Positions 60,230-64,000 of a stretch of 64,000 nt of DNA are shown here, in pieces. The position numbers and the translations under genes are program-made. The notes below the pieces were generated by a model. It made no database searches. It had not been told where the DNA came from and saw nothing but the letters and a program-made list of their open reading frames with translations. Origin of the DNA: Warburgia ugandensis (lineage: Eukaryota; Streptophyta; Magnoliopsida; Canellales; Canellaceae); the NCBI GenBank assembly GCA_035236585.1, contig CP141127.1, positions 43,352,001 to 43,416,000 of the forward strand, in the 5' to 3' direction. Positions within the stretch are counted from its first letter, which is position 1; each line of letters starts with the position of its first letter.

Positions 60230-60915
60230 ACTTTAGAAGTCGTTTAATAATAAAAGACATTAAATGATAAACTTTTGAAGTCGCTTAGCACAAAATGATT
60301 TTAAAAGTTATATGAGAATTGACTTTTAAAGTCACTTTAGTAAAGAGACTTCAAAAGTGGGGAGACTTTTAAAGTTGCTTATAATTAAACAACTTCAAAA
60401 GTTATTGACTTTTGAAGTCGCTTTGTGTCAAGCAACTTTAAGAGCTCATTCCTACATTATATTAATTATCTTGCCAAAACTTTTGGCATACTTTTAAAGT
60501 CACTTAGGGTAAATGACTTTAAAAGTGAACAACTTTTAAAGATGTTTAGAAATAAATGACTTTAAAAGTCTGTTTCGATAAATATAATACTCTTGCCAAT
60601 TTTATTGTGATACTTTGAAGCTGCTTACTTAAAATGACTTCAAAAGTTATTGATTTTTAAAGTCATTTATTTCTAAATGACTTTAAAAGTTAGCAAATTT
60701 TGAAGTCATTTAATATTAAGTGACTTTAAAAGTGCTTCCCATAAAAAATTCCCTCTTACTGCCAGTTTTTTAAAGTTGCTTATGGTTATACAACTTCTTA
60801 AGTCTATATATTTAAAAGTCATTTATTTTCAACCAACTTCTAAAATATTTATGAAGTAGGCAATCATATAAGCGACTTCTTTATGCCGACTTTAAAACCC
60901 TCATGTGTAGTAGTG
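60230..60915 (-). repeat. CACTA2 5' subterminal array and terminal inverted repeat
   Basis: About 650 bp of alternating GACTTTAAAAGT / ACTTTTAAAGTC half-sites end in ACATGTGTAGTAGTG-type terminal sequence, the inverse of CACTACTACACATGAGG. The outer part (about 60430-60915) is what CACTA1 has lost. Confidence 0.88.
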
Positions 60916-62293
60916 TTTACCACTAATTAAACTTATAATATTACAAATGATATTTATGAATTCTTTTTATTATCCTTGTTGTATAGTGCCTTAAACAACA
61001 GTTAGATTGAGAGTGCAGGTACTATGTCCAGAGATACATGTGGACCCTCATATTCAATAGTATTATTATCTCTCAATTATGAAATGTAAGATCCTTTTTA
61101 CTTTTCATAATCTTATATTTTTTTATAGTTTTTTATGGATCCAACTAAAGAATGTGACCTTAATTAAATATGTTGTATTCAGGCTACTATGCTTTCTGAG
61201 TGGACAAACAAGGAGAGGTAGTCTAGAGTAAATCTGAATGAAATATGAACTGAATGGACTGAGTATATAATGAGTTTCAATTAAATCACTTGGAGTAACT
61301 ACATGAATGTGGAATACATAATAAAGTATTTTTTCCATTCATTTGTGTGTGTTCTTTTAATTTTTATTATTTTCTTTGATATATATATATATATATTAAG
61401 CGATGAATGAGTGGAAACTTGCAGTGTGGGAATAAATGAGTATTGATTAAGTGAATTTGGAGCTCGTAGATGAAGTAAATATGTTGCAGTTGGTTTTGAA
61501 CATATTCATTGAATTATATAACTTTTTGCGAGATGATGAATGAGAGAGTTACTTAGAGTGTGAAAGTAAATGTGAATGGGTATTGATTTACAATTGAAGT
61601 GAATGTGGATGTTATAATGAATGCATGTGTAGTGGTTTCTTTTATAAAGTATTTTCAAGATAGATGTGGATGGATAATGATGAATTTGGATGTTTTGTAC
61701 CTAATGTAGAAGTGAATGTAGTAGGTGTTATAATATTATAAGAAGTATCAATCGTATTAAGAAAGATGTGGATGCATGCTGTAGTGGATTCTCATTTTTC
61801 ATGTGTATAAAGATTGTTAGAAATAACATGTGTATGAAGATAGATGTGGATGTTGTAGTGGATGTTTATTATTCAATTCATATAGGTGGTAGTAGTACTC
61901 GGAATGTCAAAATTGAAAAAAAAAGAAAAAAAAAAAGACTTTTAAAGTTGTTTAGCCGAAAACAACTTCAAAAGTGTTGGACTTTTGAAGTCATTGAGGG
62001 CTAAGCAACTTCAGAAGTCATAACTTTTGAACTCAATTTGGCTAGGCAACTTCAAAAGTCCAATACTTTTAAAGTCATTTAGCCATAATTGACTTCAAAA
62101 GTCCCAAACATTTGAAGTTGTTTAGGTCTAAGCGACTTCAAAATTCACAAACATTTGAAGTCATTTAGGTCTAAGCAACTTCAAAACTCATAAACATTTG
62201 AAGTCGTTTAGGCTAAGTGACTTCAAAAGTCACAAACATTTGAAGTTGTTTAGGCCAACCAACTTCAAAAGTCACAAGCATTTGAAGCTATTT
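60916..62293 (+). pseudogene. CACTA3 remainder: Ulp1-like C-part, tail repeats and subterminal array
   Basis: It starts with the right TTT duplication of CACTA2 and continues the gene interrupted at 40332. The Cys box is readable but broken at about 60980-61050: CLKQQLD-stop-ECRYYVQRYM, where the Trp codon before the Cys has become TGA. Next come the ATMLSEWTNKERSSRV-like last exon (about 61190-61230), tail repeats (61400-61900) and a palindromic array at 61930-62290. CACTA3's own right terminus is not in the window. Confidence 0.75.
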
Positions 62294-62770
62294 CACTACT
62301 ACACAGGAGGCTTTTAAAGTTGGCTAAAATCGATAATAGAAGTTGCTTAATAAGCGACTTCTACTGACCTGACTTGAAAAGTCTTCAATTTTAAAAGTAA
62401 TTTACTTAGCGACTTCTAAAATTGAAGACTTTAGAAGTTGTTTATAATTAAATGACTTCTATAGTTTATGAATTTAGTAGACCTTTAGAAGTCGTTTATT
62501 TTTAAATGACTTGTAAAGTCTTTGATTTTACAAGTTGTTTATTTTTAAACAACTTCTAAAGTCTTTAATTTTAGAAGTCGTTTATTTTTAAACGACTTCT
62601 AAAAAAAAATTTGTTTTTTAATTTTGTTTCCTAGATGAACCACCTGTATACATTGAAAACCTAATACTCAAACAATGTTTATAAACATTAAAAACCTGTT
62701 AACATACAACTTTCATCCACTTCTTTCTTCAAGTCGAGTAATGCTTAAGGTCCAATAATGGCTTTTAGCA
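62294..62770 (-). mobile_element. CACTA4: 3' terminal repeat and subterminal array, partial
   Basis: It begins CACTACTACACAGGAGGC after TTT, then has the TAATAGAAGTTGCTTAATAA block and half-sites (GACTTCTAAA / TTTAGAAGTCG) to about 62605. A tail follows (ACCACCTGTATACATTGAA, TCATCCACTTCTTTCTT) that matches CACTA2 41225-41680, so it is in minus orientation. The tail is much shorter than in CACTA2. It appears to be inserted in the CACTA3 array; its other end is outside the window or unrecognised. Confidence 0.78.
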
Positions 62771-64000
62771 AATAAAATACAAGACATTCTAATAGCATTT
62801 AGCAATATGACTCAACAACATCAAAAAGTACAGCATGAATATAGAATATTAGAAATGAATGAAAGATCCAAATTGATAGTAAGCATAGAATAACAAAAAT
62901 GAAAAATGAAGATTGTCATAATGGAAAGGATAGTTGTAGTTAAAAGAAGACAGCTATTGAATTCAGCTGATTGGAGTGGCCATATAGAACAACTAATTCA
63001 GATGAGTTAAGTGTTATAGTTGGGAAAAACTCATACATAGATCAGCATCTTTTTAAAGTGAATCACCAGCTCCCATTTCCAACTAGTCAAAATAGTGTGG
63101 GTACATAGACAGTCTAGCATTTTGAAGAAGGGCTCTTATTTGCCACTGCCAGAAAGGAAGAATCACTAACACACCATTACTATAACTAGGACATCCAAAC
63201 AATTGAAGAAACCAATAGTTACAAATAAGATGGCACCAAATTCTCCAAAGATTCATAACCTATAGTATATGAAACATCATAGAAATTTATATCCTCTGTT
63301 CTTTACTTGCAACACTTCCTGAGGGTGGGAAATAAATATGGATAGAGTTGAATTTTGACTTAAGGTCTAGTAATGTTTTACGAGTTACAAAGCATGAAAT
63401 TAATCAACTAGTTTAAGGAAAACATGCTTTAATACATACTTTCTTAATCATGCAATTGTCCAAAGAATGCAGTGGGAATCAAGAGGATGAACTTTAACAA
63501 CTAATAACAAACTAAAGAAGAGCAACTTAATTACTTTTTTCTACTTGAATGAATGCCATAACTTGGAACCTATTCACTCACCAAATCAATGAAAGCGATG
63601 TGTTCCAGCCATGGCTTACATGCATAGTTCCAACATGTTTTGATAAGTGCATTTCAAATTAGTAGATGTGGAATTTTAAACTACGGATCTACAAATAAAC
63701 AAGCAATTCTACAAGGTTTTCTAGCTTGACCCCTAAAGCCCCTCTTAATCATGTGTTCCATCCTTGGATTGGATGCATAGTTTTAGAGGTCTTTTAATTA
63801 GATCGCTAGAAATTTCAGAACGAAACATTCATGTTTTATGAGTTCATATATTGAAGATTTATGTAGGTATAAATACACTCACTTATTTAAGAATATTTAT
63901 ATATTTCATTCAAATAACTACATCCAAATAATGAAGATCTATTTTGGTACTTTTCTGCATCTTTTCTATAGATGAATACCAAACAAAAAAAGAGGAAAGT
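62771..64000. other. Unrecognised AT-rich sequence
   Basis: About 1.2 kb without a long open frame, terminal repeat or palindromic half-sites on either strand. It shows no similarity that I can see to the rest of the window. It could be the interior of CACTA4 or another old insertion. Confidence 0.5.

Larger units (their letters stand above)
40333..60915 (-). mobile_element. CACTA2: near-complete two-gene CACTA transposon, 20.6 kb
   Basis: The left end reads CACTACTACATAGGGG and the right end is the inverse of CACTACTACACATGAGG. TTT is duplicated at 40330-40332 and 60916-60918, the 3-bp duplication usual for CACTA. Coding order on the minus strand: TNP2, DUF4218, DUF4216, tandem array, G-rich minisatellite, then the Transposase_24-like, DUF8039-like and Ulp1-like gene. 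Removing the solo LTR and its duplication leaves about 16.0 kb. The flanks join into a sequence that matches uninterrupted CACTA1 at about 36930-36950. All genes are broken. Confidence 0.92.

Overview
The window looks like nuclear DNA from a flowering plant with a large, repeat-rich genome. It is AT-rich and contains plant-type Ty3/gypsy retrotransposons with long LTRs, an initiator-Met tRNA primer site, and plant CACTA (En/Spm) transposons with TNP2, DUF4218 and DUF4216 remnants. I found no host gene, tRNA, rRNA or CRISPR array. Almost all of the first 62.7 kb can be read as transposable elements nested inside one another. Every coding region is broken by stops, frameshifts or deletions. The species cannot be told from the sequence.

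Left third (1-19360). A chromodomain Ty3/gypsy element on the plus strand enters from the left edge: gag and pol remnants to 4069, then a 3' LTR at 4121-6793. It sits in an older minus-strand LTR (family B), whose pieces are 6794-8862 and 18427-19360. A second insertion in that LTR is a complete minus-strand gypsy-type element at 8863-18421. It has two LTRs, a primer-binding site, a polypurine tract and a perfect 5-bp target duplication (CAGGA). Its internal region has only gag and protease traces, so it looks non-autonomous.

Middle (19361-40332). A CACTA element (CACTA3) is the host. CACTA1 (19991-38889, plus strand) is inserted in it. CACTA1 has lost its left terminus. It is also split at 27717-34985 by a truncated gypsy fragment, which itself holds a solo LTR (30708-32887, duplication AGTTA).

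Right (40333-64000). CACTA2 (40333-60915, minus strand) is inserted in CACTA3. It has both terminal repeats and a TTT target duplication. Inside its TNP2 gene lies a 4.6-kb solo LTR (53891-58479, duplication CATCG). CACTA3 resumes to 62293, where a fourth CACTA end begins. Nothing is recognisable from about 62771 to the right edge.

The CACTA copies share one plan in coding order: palindromic subterminal array; TNP2 transposase, DUF4218 and DUF4216; a tandem array with degenerate telomere-like motifs; a G-rich minisatellite; a second gene with a plant transposase-like domain, a DUF8039-like domain and a Ulp1-type cysteine protease; a simple tandem tail; and a second palindromic array ending in the terminal repeat. 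This two-gene CACTA carrying a Ulp1-like protease, in three nested copies, is the most interesting system here. The paralogous copies act as empty-site controls that confirm two of the insertions.
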